NCBI GenBank assembly: GCA_946481315.1
Contig: CAMLMH010000011.1
Location: 30,475-94,474 of the forward strand
DNA: 64,000 nt
Source of the DNA: an uncultured Bacteriovorax sp.
GTDB taxonomy: Bacteria > Bdellovibrionota > Bacteriovoracia > Bacteriovoracales > Bacteriovoracaceae
Direction of reading: 5' to 3'
Every line of letters starts with the position of its first letter. Position 1 is the stretch's first letter. The notes under the pieces were generated by a model. The model did not search any database, had not been told where the DNA came from, and saw only the letters and a list, made by a program, of their open reading frames with translations. Shown one piece after another: positions 15,739-24,634 of this stretch. The position numbers and the translations under genes are program-made.

Positions 15739-16572
15739 TTAATCCAGTTTAGCAAACTCAGGGATAGCTTCGGTCAAAACAGCAGTAAAGTGATGCATGG
15801 CCTTCATCGCTTCATCTTTGATGTCTTCATGTTTTAGTGTCTGTTTCAGGATCCCTGTGCCCATATTGGTGATGCAGGAGATACCACAAACTTTTAAGCC
15901 CAGGTGATGAGCGGCAATAGTTTCAGGGACAGTGCTCATTCCGACCATGTCCCCGCCCAGAATGCGGAACATTCGGATCTCAGCTGCAGTCTCATATGTT
16001 GGTCCGAGAACGCCGACATAAACTCCACGGGCCAGCTTTTGTCCAAGTTTGTCAGAAACATTTTCGATAATTTTATTCATGTCTTTGTTATAAGCATTTC
16101 CCATATCCGGAAAACGCGGCCCCATTGAATTGTCATTCGGACCAATCAGGGGATTTTTTCCCATCAGGTTAATATGGTCGTCGATAATGACCAGATCGCC
16201 CGGATTGTAAGTTAAGTTTACTCCGCCGGCAGCATTAGTCAGAATAAGTTTTTTAACTCCCATGCTCGCCAGCAGACGGACCGGGAAGACAACATCGTCC
16301 ATCTCCAGCCCTTCGTACAAATGGTATCGTCCCTGTAACGCAACGATAGGTGTTCCGCCAATTTTACCAATAATCATTTGTCCGGCATGACCTTCAACAG
16401 TCGTTTTGCGAAAATGCGGTATTTCATTGTAAGGGATGATGATTTTGTCCTGGATTTTTTCGACAAAAACTCCCAGACCAGAACCTAAAATAATACCGAC
16501 AGCAGGTTTTAAATTTGTTTTTCCGGCGATGAATTCTGCTGATTGTTTTAATTTGTTTTTTAAATCACTCAT
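15739..16572 (-). CDS. Purine-nucleoside phosphorylase (trimeric type)
   Basis: A 277-residue enzyme that phosphorolyses purine (deoxy)ribonucleosides. The phosphate-site GIILGSGLG, GRYHLYEG and LTNAAGG motifs and the purine-site EMRMFRILGGDMVGMSTVPE-like region (here EIRMFRILGGDMVGMS) identify the PNP class of about 280 residues. It lies two bases after the pyrimidine phosphorylase gene and just before cdd, consistent with one operon for breaking down nucleosides. Confidence 0.95.
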   Translation of the reverse strand: MSDLKNKLKQSAEFIAGKTNLKPAVGIILGSGLGVFVEKIQDKIIIPYNEIPHFRKTTVEGHAGQMIIGKIGGTPIVALQGRYHLYEGLEMDDVVFPVRLLASMGVKKLILTNAAGGVNLTYNPGDLVIIDDHINLMGKNPLIGPNDNSMGPRFPDMGNAYNKDMNKIIENVSDKLGQKLARGVYVGVLGPTYETAAEIRMFRILGGDMVGMSTVPETIAAHHLGLKVCGISCITNMGTGILKQTLKHEDIKDEAMKAMHHFTAVLTEAIPEFAKLD

Positions 16573-16574
16573 TC

Positions 16575-17969
16575 TTATTTCTTCTTGTTATTTGGCTTTT
16601 TGCTTTTTGCTGCAGGTTTTTTGGCGGCTTTTTTGATGGGAGCAAATTTAGTCTGAACTTCAATGATCAGTTTCTTTTTTCCCCGGGGCTTGGCCGTTGT
16701 GATTGTCATATCTCTTGTCTGAACAGCTTCAGTTATTTCTTTTACGATTTCCATCTGATTAGCATGACAGTGCAGAGTCAAAAGGACATCACCTTTTTTC
16801 ACAGCATCACCTAACTTTTTATTCATGACAAAGCCAACTGCAAAATCCACCAGGTCTGTTGCTTTAGTCCGGCCACCGCCCAGACGCACGCAGTGTAATC
16901 CCAGCTGCGTACAATTCATTTTACTGACGTATCCGTTTTTAGTGGCAAGAACCGGAACCTGCATTTCAGTTTTTGGTAACAGGTCGTAGTTATCAATAAC
17001 TTCGGCATTGCCACCCTGATTAATCAACAGTTCGCGAAATTTGGCAAGCGCTGATCCATCGGCAATTGAAGCTTCTGCTTTTTTTATTCCTTCCTTCAGT
17101 GTTTTGGAGAGGCCTGCAAGATAAATCATTCCTCCGGCCAGGGCCACGGAAATTTCCGTCAGATCTTTTGGACCTTTGCCTTTTAATGTTTCGATACTTT
17201 CGATGATCTCCAGTGAATTACCGACAGTGAATCCGAGCGGCTCATTCATATCAGTAATCATGGTCATCATGTTTTTGTTAAAACGTAATCCGGTTTGACG
17301 TATGCTCTCTGCTAATTTTTTGGCATCAGAAAGTTTAGACATAAAAGCACCGTTACCGGTTTTTACGTCCATCACGATTCCTTTTGCCCCTTCTGCGAGT
17401 TTTTTACTCATAATGGAAGCAGTGATCAGAGGAATGGATTCGACAGTTGCTGTCACATCCCGGAGAGCATAGATTTTTTTATCGGCCGGCGCAATCTCTC
17501 CGGTCTGACCGATGAGAACCAGACCTCTTTCTTTTAATTGCTTTTCGAATTCATCCAGTGAGAGTGATGTATTAAATCCTTCGATCGCCTCAATCTTATC
17601 GACTGTACCGCCCGTGTGACCCAATCCTCGGCCGGCAATCATCGGAACCTTAACTCCGCAGGCAGCAGCAATAGGAGCGAGGATGAAGGAAGTTTTGTCT
17701 CCGACACCACCAGTTGAGTGTTTATCGATGTAATGTTGTTCTGTGAAATCTAACACCCTTCCGGAATATAACATGGCGTCTGTGAGATATGCCGTTTCCT
17801 CACGGTCCAGGCCATTGAGATATATGGCCATTAAGAGCGCTGACATCTGATAGTCGGCAATTTCTCCTTTCGTGAGACCCTGGATAAACCAGTCGATTTC
17901 TTCTTTGCTAAGTTTTTCTTTATCTCGTTTCTTTTGTATAATAGTATAGGCTGTGAATGGCTGAATCAT
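16575..17969 (-). CDS. Pyrimidine-nucleoside (thymidine) phosphorylase
   Basis: A 464-residue enzyme that releases pyrimidine bases and (deoxy)ribose 1-phosphate. The start is placed at 17969 (MIQPFTAYT), which has AAGAAG about nine bases upstream and matches the family N-terminus; a longer frame to 18059 lacks a ribosome site. The signature KHSTGGVGDK and MIAGRGLGHTGGT are intact. After the normal end the protein carries an extra tail of about 24 residues rich in Lys, Ala and Pro, which is unusual for this family. It heads the salvage operon. Confidence 0.95.
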   Translation of the reverse strand: MIQPFTAYTIIQKKRDKEKLSKEEIDWFIQGLTKGEIADYQMSALLMAIYLNGLDREETAYLTDAMLYSGRVLDFTEQHYIDKHSTGGVGDKTSFILAPIAAACGVKVPMIAGRGLGHTGGTVDKIEAIEGFNTSLSLDEFEKQLKERGLVLIGQTGEIAPADKKIYALRDVTATVESIPLITASIMSKKLAEGAKGIVMDVKTGNGAFMSKLSDAKKLAESIRQTGLRFNKNMMTMITDMNEPLGFTVGNSLEIIESIETLKGKGPKDLTEISVALAGGMIYLAGLSKTLKEGIKKAEASIADGSALAKFRELLINQGGNAEVIDNYDLLPKTEMQVPVLATKNGYVSKMNCTQLGLHCVRLGGGRTKATDLVDFAVGFVMNKKLGDAVKKGDVLLTLHCHANQMEIVKEITEAVQTRDMTITTAKPRGKKKLIIEVQTKFAPIKKAAKKPAAKSKKPNNKKK

Positions 17970-18087
17970 GAAAGTGCTCTTCTTGTGCATCAGGGGATCA
18001 ATATTAAGAGAATCAGTGTATTCAAAAGGCGCAATAAAATCAAAAATAACGCATGACAAAGGTTAAGGATAGTTAAGGATTAGAACG

Positions 18088-18519
18088 ATGAAAAGCTCAC
18101 TCAAGAATAAACTGCTGCCATTTTTATTGACCCTTGCTCTGATAGTGAATCCACTCTCTGGGTGGGCTCAGGAACAGCAGGATGTAGATTTTGTCGACGA
18201 ATCTCTGCGCGATATTACGATTGTATTAGGGGCGGGTGCCGCTGGAGCCGTCCTGGGACTTTCAACCTTGTCTTTTGTGGATAAACCGAAAGACCACATG
18301 AAAAACATCTCTATAGGTGGTGCTATTGGAATTGTCGTCGGTGTCGCCGTCGTTATTTTTTCTCAGGCCACTAAAACGCAAACCATCACTAATCATTCCT
18401 ATAAGCCCGAGCTAAACGAGTTTGCTGCTGAAAGTATGTCCCGTCTTTCATTTTCAGAAGAAAAAATCGCAGCGAAATATCACCAACCTTCGACTTTTGG
18501 GCTCAACCTAGCTTTTTAG
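18088..18519 (+). CDS. Exported/membrane protein of unknown function
   Basis: A 143-residue protein with a signal peptide (about 1-27, ending GWAQ), then two Gly/Ala/Val-rich hydrophobic segments (about 46-62 and 75-92), and a polar C-terminus. AAGGA upstream of the ATG supports this start. No family is recognised. It is divergent from the nucleoside-salvage operon and 90 bases upstream of the RNase G gene. Confidence 0.7.
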   Translation: MKSSLKNKLLPFLLTLALIVNPLSGWAQEQQDVDFVDESLRDITIVLGAGAAGAVLGLSTLSFVDKPKDHMKNISIGGAIGIVVGVAVVIFSQATKTQTITNHSYKPELNEFAAESMSRLSFSEEKIAAKYHQPSTFGLNLAF

Positions 18520-18611
18520 TCAGACTTTTTTCCATTGGCGCATTGCTGCCCTTTTGATTGATCGTCCTTGGTTTGATAAACTGATAGAGATTTATCACTT
18601 TAAGGAATTTT

Positions 18612-20207
18612 ATGGCTAAACAATTAATTATCAACCAGACACTCAATGAGTGCCGAGCGGCGCTTATTGAAAATGGTGAAATTCTCGATTTTCTGATGGA
18701 GCGCTCCCATCACCACAAAGCTGAAACCAACCGTACAAACTTTCCCTTTGTAGGCGATATCTACAAAGGCAAAGTCGTGCGCGTATTGCCTGGAATGCAA
18801 TCGGCTTTCGTCGACATAGGATACGAAAAAGCCGCTTTTTTGTATGTCGATGATGCTTATATTCCGACCCTGGAAGAACAGAGGGAAATGGCGGAAAAAA
18901 GTAAAAAGTCCATTGAAGGATCTCAACGCCATGGCGAAGTTATTCCCGATGAGCTTTCCACTTTATCAGAAGCTGTGAATATGCGGTTTCGCCCGGACAT
19001 CAGTATCGAATCTTTTATTAAAGAAGGGGATGAGATCCTCGTTCAGGTGGCAAAAGAGCCTATTTCAACTAAAGGGCCGCGAGTGACTCGCCATCTGACT
19101 TTTGCCGGAAGACATATTGTGTTCATGCCTTTTATCGAGCACACCGGTGTGTCCCGAAGAATTGAAAGTGAAAAAGAGCGCGAACGATTAAGAGAGATTC
19201 TGGAGACCATCCGTCCGGAAGGGACTGGGGTCATTGCCCGTACTGTGGCCGAAGGTCAAAGTTATAAAACGCTGAAGTTTGACTACAACATGCTGGTGAA
19301 AATCTGGAAAGATGTTTCCAAAAAAGCTGAGAAGCTCAGAGCACCTTCAGTTGTTCATCAAGACTTAAGTTTTATTCAGCGGGTTCTTCGCGATATCACC
19401 GATGAAGATGTAGATGAAATTGTTTGCGATTCAAAAGAAAATTTAAAAGACGCTGAAAAGTTTGTTCAAAAGTTCCTTCCAACAATGAAAGGAAAATTCA
19501 AATTTTACGGGGAAGAAGCAACTCCCATTTTTGAGAAATTCGGCATCGATCTGGAAGTTGAACGTGCCATCGATAATAAAGTTTATCTGAAATCGGGCGG
19601 CTCACTCAATATTGACCAGACAGAAGCTCTTGTTTCAATCGACGTCAACACCGGTAAGTTTATCGGACGCAAAACGTTTGAAGAGACAATTCTCAAAACA
19701 AATCTGGAAGCTGTTAAAGAAATTGTTTATCAGCTTCGTCTCAGAAACTGTGGCGGTATTATCATTATCGATTTTATCGACATGGAAAAGGAAGAAAGCC
19801 GACAGACCGTCTATAACGCTTTAGTTGAAGCGCTTAAAAAAGACCGCGCTAAAACCAATGTTCTTCCGATCTCGGGTCTGGGGCTGGTTGAAATGACCCG
19901 CAAGAGAACCCGCGATACACTCTCGCGCATCATGTGTGAACCTTGTCCTTATTGTGAAGGAACAGGAAGAGTTAAATCAACTCTGACTGTTTGTTATGAA
20001 TTAATCCGCGAGCTCAATAAATTGCTGGCAAAAACTAAGGCGCAGAAAGTTTCAATCTATGCTCATCCGGAAGTTGCGGCGACTTTAACCGGAGAAGACT
20101 TCGATTTGATAGATACGCTGGAAGAAGCGCATGGAAAATCGATTCACATTCGTTCGGAAAATAATTATCACATCGAGCAATACGAAATTTTTCCACAGGA
20201 GTTTTAA
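18612..20207 (+). CDS. rng: Ribonuclease E/G family endoribonuclease
   Basis: A 531-residue RNA-processing enzyme. It has the N-terminal S1-like RNA-binding region (GDIYKGKVVRVLPGMQSAFVDIG), the 5'-sensor part, the DNase I-like catalytic core with SIDVNTGKFIG and IIIIDFIDM (the Mg-binding Asp residues), and the CPYC zinc-link region. Compared with E. coli RNase G (489 residues) there is an insertion at about 85-125 inside the S1 region. It has no long C-terminal scaffold, so RNase G is the better name. The GNAT gene follows after two bases. Confidence 0.95.
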   Translation: MAKQLIINQTLNECRAALIENGEILDFLMERSHHHKAETNRTNFPFVGDIYKGKVVRVLPGMQSAFVDIGYEKAAFLYVDDAYIPTLEEQREMAEKSKKSIEGSQRHGEVIPDELSTLSEAVNMRFRPDISIESFIKEGDEILVQVAKEPISTKGPRVTRHLTFAGRHIVFMPFIEHTGVSRRIESEKERERLREILETIRPEGTGVIARTVAEGQSYKTLKFDYNMLVKIWKDVSKKAEKLRAPSVVHQDLSFIQRVLRDITDEDVDEIVCDSKENLKDAEKFVQKFLPTMKGKFKFYGEEATPIFEKFGIDLEVERAIDNKVYLKSGGSLNIDQTEALVSIDVNTGKFIGRKTFEETILKTNLEAVKEIVYQLRLRNCGGIIIIDFIDMEKEESRQTVYNALVEALKKDRAKTNVLPISGLGLVEMTRKRTRDTLSRIMCEPCPYCEGTGRVKSTLTVCYELIRELNKLLAKTKAQKVSIYAHPEVAATLTGEDFDLIDTLEEAHGKSIHIRSENNYHIEQYEIFPQEF

Positions 20208-20209
20208 GC

Positions 20210-20797
20210 TTGAAGGTGAAGAGTTTTATCGGCCATGAAATTGCTGATCAAATTCCTGCCCTGGCCAGACTTCGCATTGAAGTCTTCAGGGATTTTCCTT
20301 ATCTCTATGAGGGCTCTCTGGACTACGAAAAAAAATATCTGCAAATTTATCCGGCCAGCGACAGAAGTGTCCTGGTCGGGGCCTTTGATCACAACAATGA
20401 ATTAGTAGGAGCATCAACCGGAATGCCTCTTGCTGATGAAGCCGATTATGTGCAGGAGCCTTTTAAAAAAGCGGGCTACAACATCAATGACATTTATTAT
20501 TTTGCTGAAAGTGTATTATTAAAAGGGTTTCGCGGAATGGGGCTGGGGCATCGCTTTTTTGAAGGCCGCGAAAAAGTAGCTCGCGAAAATGGTTTTAAAC
20601 TGGCCGCTTTTTGTGCCGTTGTTCGTCCGGAAAATCATCCTTCTAAACCTGCAGATTATCATCCGCTGAATGAATTCTGGGAAAAGCGTGGCTTTACCTG
20701 CCATCCGGAGCTGCAGGCCGAATTCGCCTGGCCGGACATTGGCGAGACTGAAGATTCAAAAAAACAAATGATTTACTGGCTAAAAAAGCTAACCTGA
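20210..20797 (+). CDS. GNAT family N-acetyltransferase
   Basis: A 195-residue protein starting at TTG, two bases after the RNase G stop, with GGAG about ten bases upstream. A GNAT acetyl-CoA loop is visible as GFRGMGLGHRFFEG, with the preceding beta strand IYYFAESVLLKG. The substrate cannot be told. Close spacing suggests co-transcription with rng, which is not a known functional pairing. Confidence 0.82.
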   Translation: MKVKSFIGHEIADQIPALARLRIEVFRDFPYLYEGSLDYEKKYLQIYPASDRSVLVGAFDHNNELVGASTGMPLADEADYVQEPFKKAGYNINDIYYFAESVLLKGFRGMGLGHRFFEGREKVARENGFKLAAFCAVVRPENHPSKPADYHPLNEFWEKRGFTCHPELQAEFAWPDIGETEDSKKQMIYWLKKLT

Positions 20798-20903
20798 CCT
20801 ATAAAAATCAATACTTTGCCGTGTCTGTAAAAAGGATGAAGCGCCTTTACTAGCAGAACCCCCTTTGATAGGTTGGGGGCATCTAAAGTTTATAGGGGGC
20901 CTG

Positions 20904-21326
20904 ATGAAAAGATTAATGACCATTGCTTTAACTTTATGTTCTTTCGCTGTTTTTAGTGCTGAAAACAATGCAGTTGATTCACTTCTTTCTGTATTACCAG
21001 TTGGTAATCACAACGGAAAAGATTGTGTTGTTAATGTTAATGTTGCTGAATTTCCAGTGCGTTCAGCATTCGTGAAGCTTTCAAATGATAAAAACAGCAT
21101 TCTCAAAATTGTCAGTGAAGGATCTGAATTTTTCTTTGAAGATTACAAGAGAGAATTCATCCAGACAGAATATGTAACGATTGACGATACACGATCCTCG
21201 AGTGTTGAAAGAATTATTCGCACTGTAATGGTTGATGAAAAACAAACGTACGTAGTTGTCGAAGAAGCTGTCACAGTTAATCGTGAGCGTCGTTCTGATA
21301 TTGTTGAGTGTGTTGTTTCAATCTAA
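20904..21326 (+). CDS. Small exported protein, two-cysteine type
   Basis: A 140-residue exported protein; ATG at 20904 is preceded by a G-rich ribosome site and followed by a signal peptide (1-18, ending AVFS). Two cysteines remain in the mature chain, one in HNGKDCVVNV and one five residues from the end in ECVVSI. The spacing and flanking pattern parallel the exported protein at 9121-9546. Predicted mostly beta. No named family is recognised. A strong terminator follows. Confidence 0.75.
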   Translation: MKRLMTIALTLCSFAVFSAENNAVDSLLSVLPVGNHNGKDCVVNVNVAEFPVRSAFVKLSNDKNSILKIVSEGSEFFFEDYKREFIQTEYVTIDDTRSSSVERIIRTVMVDEKQTYVVVEEAVTVNRERRSDIVECVVSI

Positions 21327-21350
21327 TTTCAAACTAAAATGTGAGCATAT

Positions 21351-21382
21351 TAAAAAGGGAGCCATTGAGCTCCCTTTTTATT
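21351..21382. terminator. Bidirectional terminator between convergent genes
   Basis: AAAAAGGGAGC and GCTCCCTTTTT pair around a CATTGA loop. The A tract and T tract flank it on both sides, so it can stop the exported-protein gene (+) and ileS (-). Confidence 0.92.
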
Positions 21383-21388
21383 TTCCAC

Positions 21389-24300
21389 TTATGCTTTGCT
21401 TAGACCGATTTTTAACTGATAGTCATCCACGTCATAGGCAAGATTCAGGTCGCCTGCGGTCTTGGTCAGGCTCGCTGCCAGTGTCTCACCGGCAATATGA
21501 TCCTTGTGTTTCAAAATAGCTTCTTCCAGTTCCACTGAGCCGTTAAACGTCACATGCACGCGATCACCAACATTGAAGTTTAAATCTTTACGTGACTTCT
21601 GGATACGATTGATCACCTCGCGGGCCAGACCTTCAGCAATCAGTTCAGGATCAAGAACGGTATCCATATCTATAGAGATGAAGCGATTACTCATCGCTTG
21701 CGTCCCTTCTTTGGCTTCCCGGAAAACCAGGATTTCTTCTGTATAAAAAGTAATGCCATCGATGTGTAGCGCACCTTTTTCTTCCAGCTCAACTAACTGA
21801 GCCGCATCTAGCTTTTCAATCTGAGCTTTGTAGCGACCCATTTCTTTGCCTAATTTCTTACCTAATACCGGAAGATTGGCCTTTGCAAAGAGTTTGATGA
21901 ATTTGGATTCATCTGTTGAGAGCTCAATGTTTTTCACGTTGAGCTCAGTCTGAATATATTCAGATAGCTTATTAATCTCATCCAGCAGTTTCTTGTCTTT
22001 ATGAATGATGGTTAAGCGTTTAAGAGGAGTTTTAACTTTAATCTGAACCTGATTTCTCTTCTGGCGGCCAAGCAGAATGATCTGTTGCATACGATCGACG
22101 GCCACTTCCAGGTCTTTGTTGATAAGATAATCATTGGCCACCGGATATTCACACAGATGAACAGATTCCTTTTCAGCAGGATTCATTTTGCGAAGTTCCT
22201 GGAAAACATATTCCGAGAAAAACGGAGCAAAAGGGGCCATCGAAATGGTCAGTTCTCTGAGTGCTGTATAAAGAGTAGAGTAAGCCGCACATTTGTCTTC
22301 GGTTAAACCTTCTCCCCAGAAACGCGGACGGTTTAAACGGATATACCAGTTTGTTAAATCTTCAATAAAAGTAAACAGTGCCGGAACCACATTGTAGAGG
22401 TGATACTCCTCCATCTCTTTAGCGATATTCTTTTTCAGTGTCTGCAGATTGGATATCAGCCAGCGATCAACGATGTTGTTACTTTCGCGGAAGTTTTTAA
22501 CCGGCGACCAACCATCCACTTCGGCGTAAGTCTGGAAGAATTTAAATGAGTTCTGCCATGGCAGAAGCGCCTTTCTTACCATGTCTTTTACACCGGTGTC
22601 GGAAAAGCGCTGCTCTTCTGCTTTGACCAGACCAGAGTTGATCAGATAAAGTCTTAAAGCATCTGCCCCAAACGTTTCCATCAGTTCATCAGGTGGGGTA
22701 TAGTTTTTCAATCGCTTTGACATTTTTTTGCCGTCTTCGGCCATAACGATACCGTTGACGATAACATTTTTGAATGCAGGCTTGTCATAAAGCGCCGTTG
22801 ATAAAACAGTCAGTGTATAAAACCAGCCCCGCGTCTGATCCAGACCTTCAGCGATGAATTCTGCCGGAAAACCATGCTCGAACATTTCTTTGTTTTCAAA
22901 AGGGTAGTGCAGCTGAGCATATGGCATTGAACCTGATTCAAACCAGCAGTCCAGCACTTCCGGAATTCGACGGTAAACGCCTTCTTCCCCTTGATGAGTA
23001 AAAGTAAGATCATCGACGTTTTCTTTATGCAGATCCGTAACTTTTACACCTGTCAGTCTGTGCAACTCCTCAATAGATCCGATGCACACCCGATTACCGG
23101 TTTTGTCATTGATCCAGATTGGAATAGGCGTTCCCCAGATTCGATTGCGGGAAATATTCCAGTCGCGGGCTCCTTCCAGCCATTTACCAAATCGTCCTTC
23201 TTTGATGTGTGAAGGTGTCCAGTTGATCTGATCGTTGCTGTTGAGCAGACGATCTTTAATTTTCTCCACATTCACATACCAGGATGGAATAGAGCGATAG
23301 ATTAGCGGAGTATCTGAACGCGGACAAAATGGATAACTGTGAACCAGAACTCCCTGGTCATAAAGTTTACCTTCATCCTTTAATTTTTTAATGATGTCTT
23401 TATCAGCTGTTTTAACATAAACGCCGGCCCAGTCAGTGACTTCACTGGTAAATTTTCCTGCATCGTCTACCGGGCATTCCAGAGCAGAAATACCTGCTTC
23501 TTTCATCACGCGACTATCATCTTCCCCGAAAGCCGGAGCAATGTGAACAATACCTGTACCATCTCCGGTCGTAACGTAGCCGTCGTTTAAGACAACGAAA
23601 GCACCCACATTTTCATGTTGTTTGAAATAAGGAAAGAGTGGCTCGTAACGAAGTCCTTTAAGATCAGAACCTTTAAATGTCTCCAGCGTTTCGAATGTTC
23701 TTTTTTTTGAGTAAGCTTCCAGACGATCTTTAGCGATAATAAATTTGATGTCTTTTTCCACATCGCGGACTTTTACATATTCTATGTCCGGTCCCATACA
23801 CAATGCCAAGTTGGAAGGTAATGTCCAGGGAGTCGTTGTCCAGGCAGCGATGAAATAATCCGCATCTTTGACTTTAAAGAGAATGGTGATGGCAGGGTCC
23901 TGCACATCCTGATAATTGGATGAAGCTTCGAAGTTAGAGAGCACTGTTCCCAAGGCCGTTGAAAAAGGAACAACTCTTGTTCCCTGGTAGATCAGACCTT
24001 TTTTCCATAATTCAGAAATAACCCACCAGACAGACTCCATGAACGAAGCGTCCATTGTTTTATAATCATTCTGAAAGTCGACCCAACGGCCGATGCGGGT
24101 AATTGTGCGTTCCCATTCCGAAGTATAGCGTTGAACAATTCCGCGGCATTCGTCGTTGTAACCTTTAACACCTAATTGTTTAACAGCATCCTGAGCGGAC
24201 ATACCGAGTTTTTTATCAATTTCATGTTCAATGGGAAGACCGTGACAGTCCCATCCAAAACGACGTTCAACATAACGGCCCTTCATTGTGAAGTATCGGG

Positions 24301-24526
24301 GAACAATATCTTTCAACGTGGAAGCCAGTAAGTGGCCGTGGTGAGGAAGGCCTGTAGCAAATGGAGGTCCGTCATAAAAAATGTACGGCTTACCCTTTTT
24401 GGTTTGCTCGAGAGTTTTCTTAAAAATATTATTGGCCTTCCAGAAATCGATTATCTTGTGTTCTGTTTTAACAAAAGAAAATGAACTAGAGTCTGATTCA
24501 ATTACTTCGGTATTTTCCACTGACAC
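21389..24526 (-). CDS. ileS: Isoleucyl-tRNA synthetase (type 2-like)
   Basis: A 1045-residue class I aminoacyl-tRNA synthetase. The HIGH signature reads HHGH at 62-65 (PPFATGLPHHGH), the CP1 editing domain includes WTTTPWTLPSN, and the KMSKS signature reads KMSKR at 601-605. The length, the HHGH form and the long C-terminal anticodon domain without a Cys4 zinc finger fit the eukaryote-like IleRS2 group found in many bacteria, some members of which are mupirocin resistant. It is monocistronic and divergent from the FecR-domain gene. Confidence 0.96.
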   Translation of the reverse strand: MSVENTEVIESDSSSFSFVKTEHKIIDFWKANNIFKKTLEQTKKGKPYIFYDGPPFATGLPHHGHLLASTLKDIVPRYFTMKGRYVERRFGWDCHGLPIEHEIDKKLGMSAQDAVKQLGVKGYNDECRGIVQRYTSEWERTITRIGRWVDFQNDYKTMDASFMESVWWVISELWKKGLIYQGTRVVPFSTALGTVLSNFEASSNYQDVQDPAITILFKVKDADYFIAAWTTTPWTLPSNLALCMGPDIEYVKVRDVEKDIKFIIAKDRLEAYSKKRTFETLETFKGSDLKGLRYEPLFPYFKQHENVGAFVVLNDGYVTTGDGTGIVHIAPAFGEDDSRVMKEAGISALECPVDDAGKFTSEVTDWAGVYVKTADKDIIKKLKDEGKLYDQGVLVHSYPFCPRSDTPLIYRSIPSWYVNVEKIKDRLLNSNDQINWTPSHIKEGRFGKWLEGARDWNISRNRIWGTPIPIWINDKTGNRVCIGSIEELHRLTGVKVTDLHKENVDDLTFTHQGEEGVYRRIPEVLDCWFESGSMPYAQLHYPFENKEMFEHGFPAEFIAEGLDQTRGWFYTLTVLSTALYDKPAFKNVIVNGIVMAEDGKKMSKRLKNYTPPDELMETFGADALRLYLINSGLVKAEEQRFSDTGVKDMVRKALLPWQNSFKFFQTYAEVDGWSPVKNFRESNNIVDRWLISNLQTLKKNIAKEMEEYHLYNVVPALFTFIEDLTNWYIRLNRPRFWGEGLTEDKCAAYSTLYTALRELTISMAPFAPFFSEYVFQELRKMNPAEKESVHLCEYPVANDYLINKDLEVAVDRMQQIILLGRQKRNQVQIKVKTPLKRLTIIHKDKKLLDEINKLSEYIQTELNVKNIELSTDESKFIKLFAKANLPVLGKKLGKEMGRYKAQIEKLDAAQLVELEEKGALHIDGITFYTEEILVFREAKEGTQAMSNRFISIDMDTVLDPELIAEGLAREVINRIQKSRKDLNFNVGDRVHVTFNGSVELEEAILKHKDHIAGETLAASLTKTAGDLNLAYDVDDYQLKIGLSKA

Positions 24527-24634
24527 GAAAGGCTCCTTGGGCTAATGCTCGGTAAGGGCAAATTTTATCACTCCCGGGGGAGTCTGAACAGGGTCAACCT
24601 TCATTTCAGAGGGACTTCAGCCGAAAAAGAAGAC

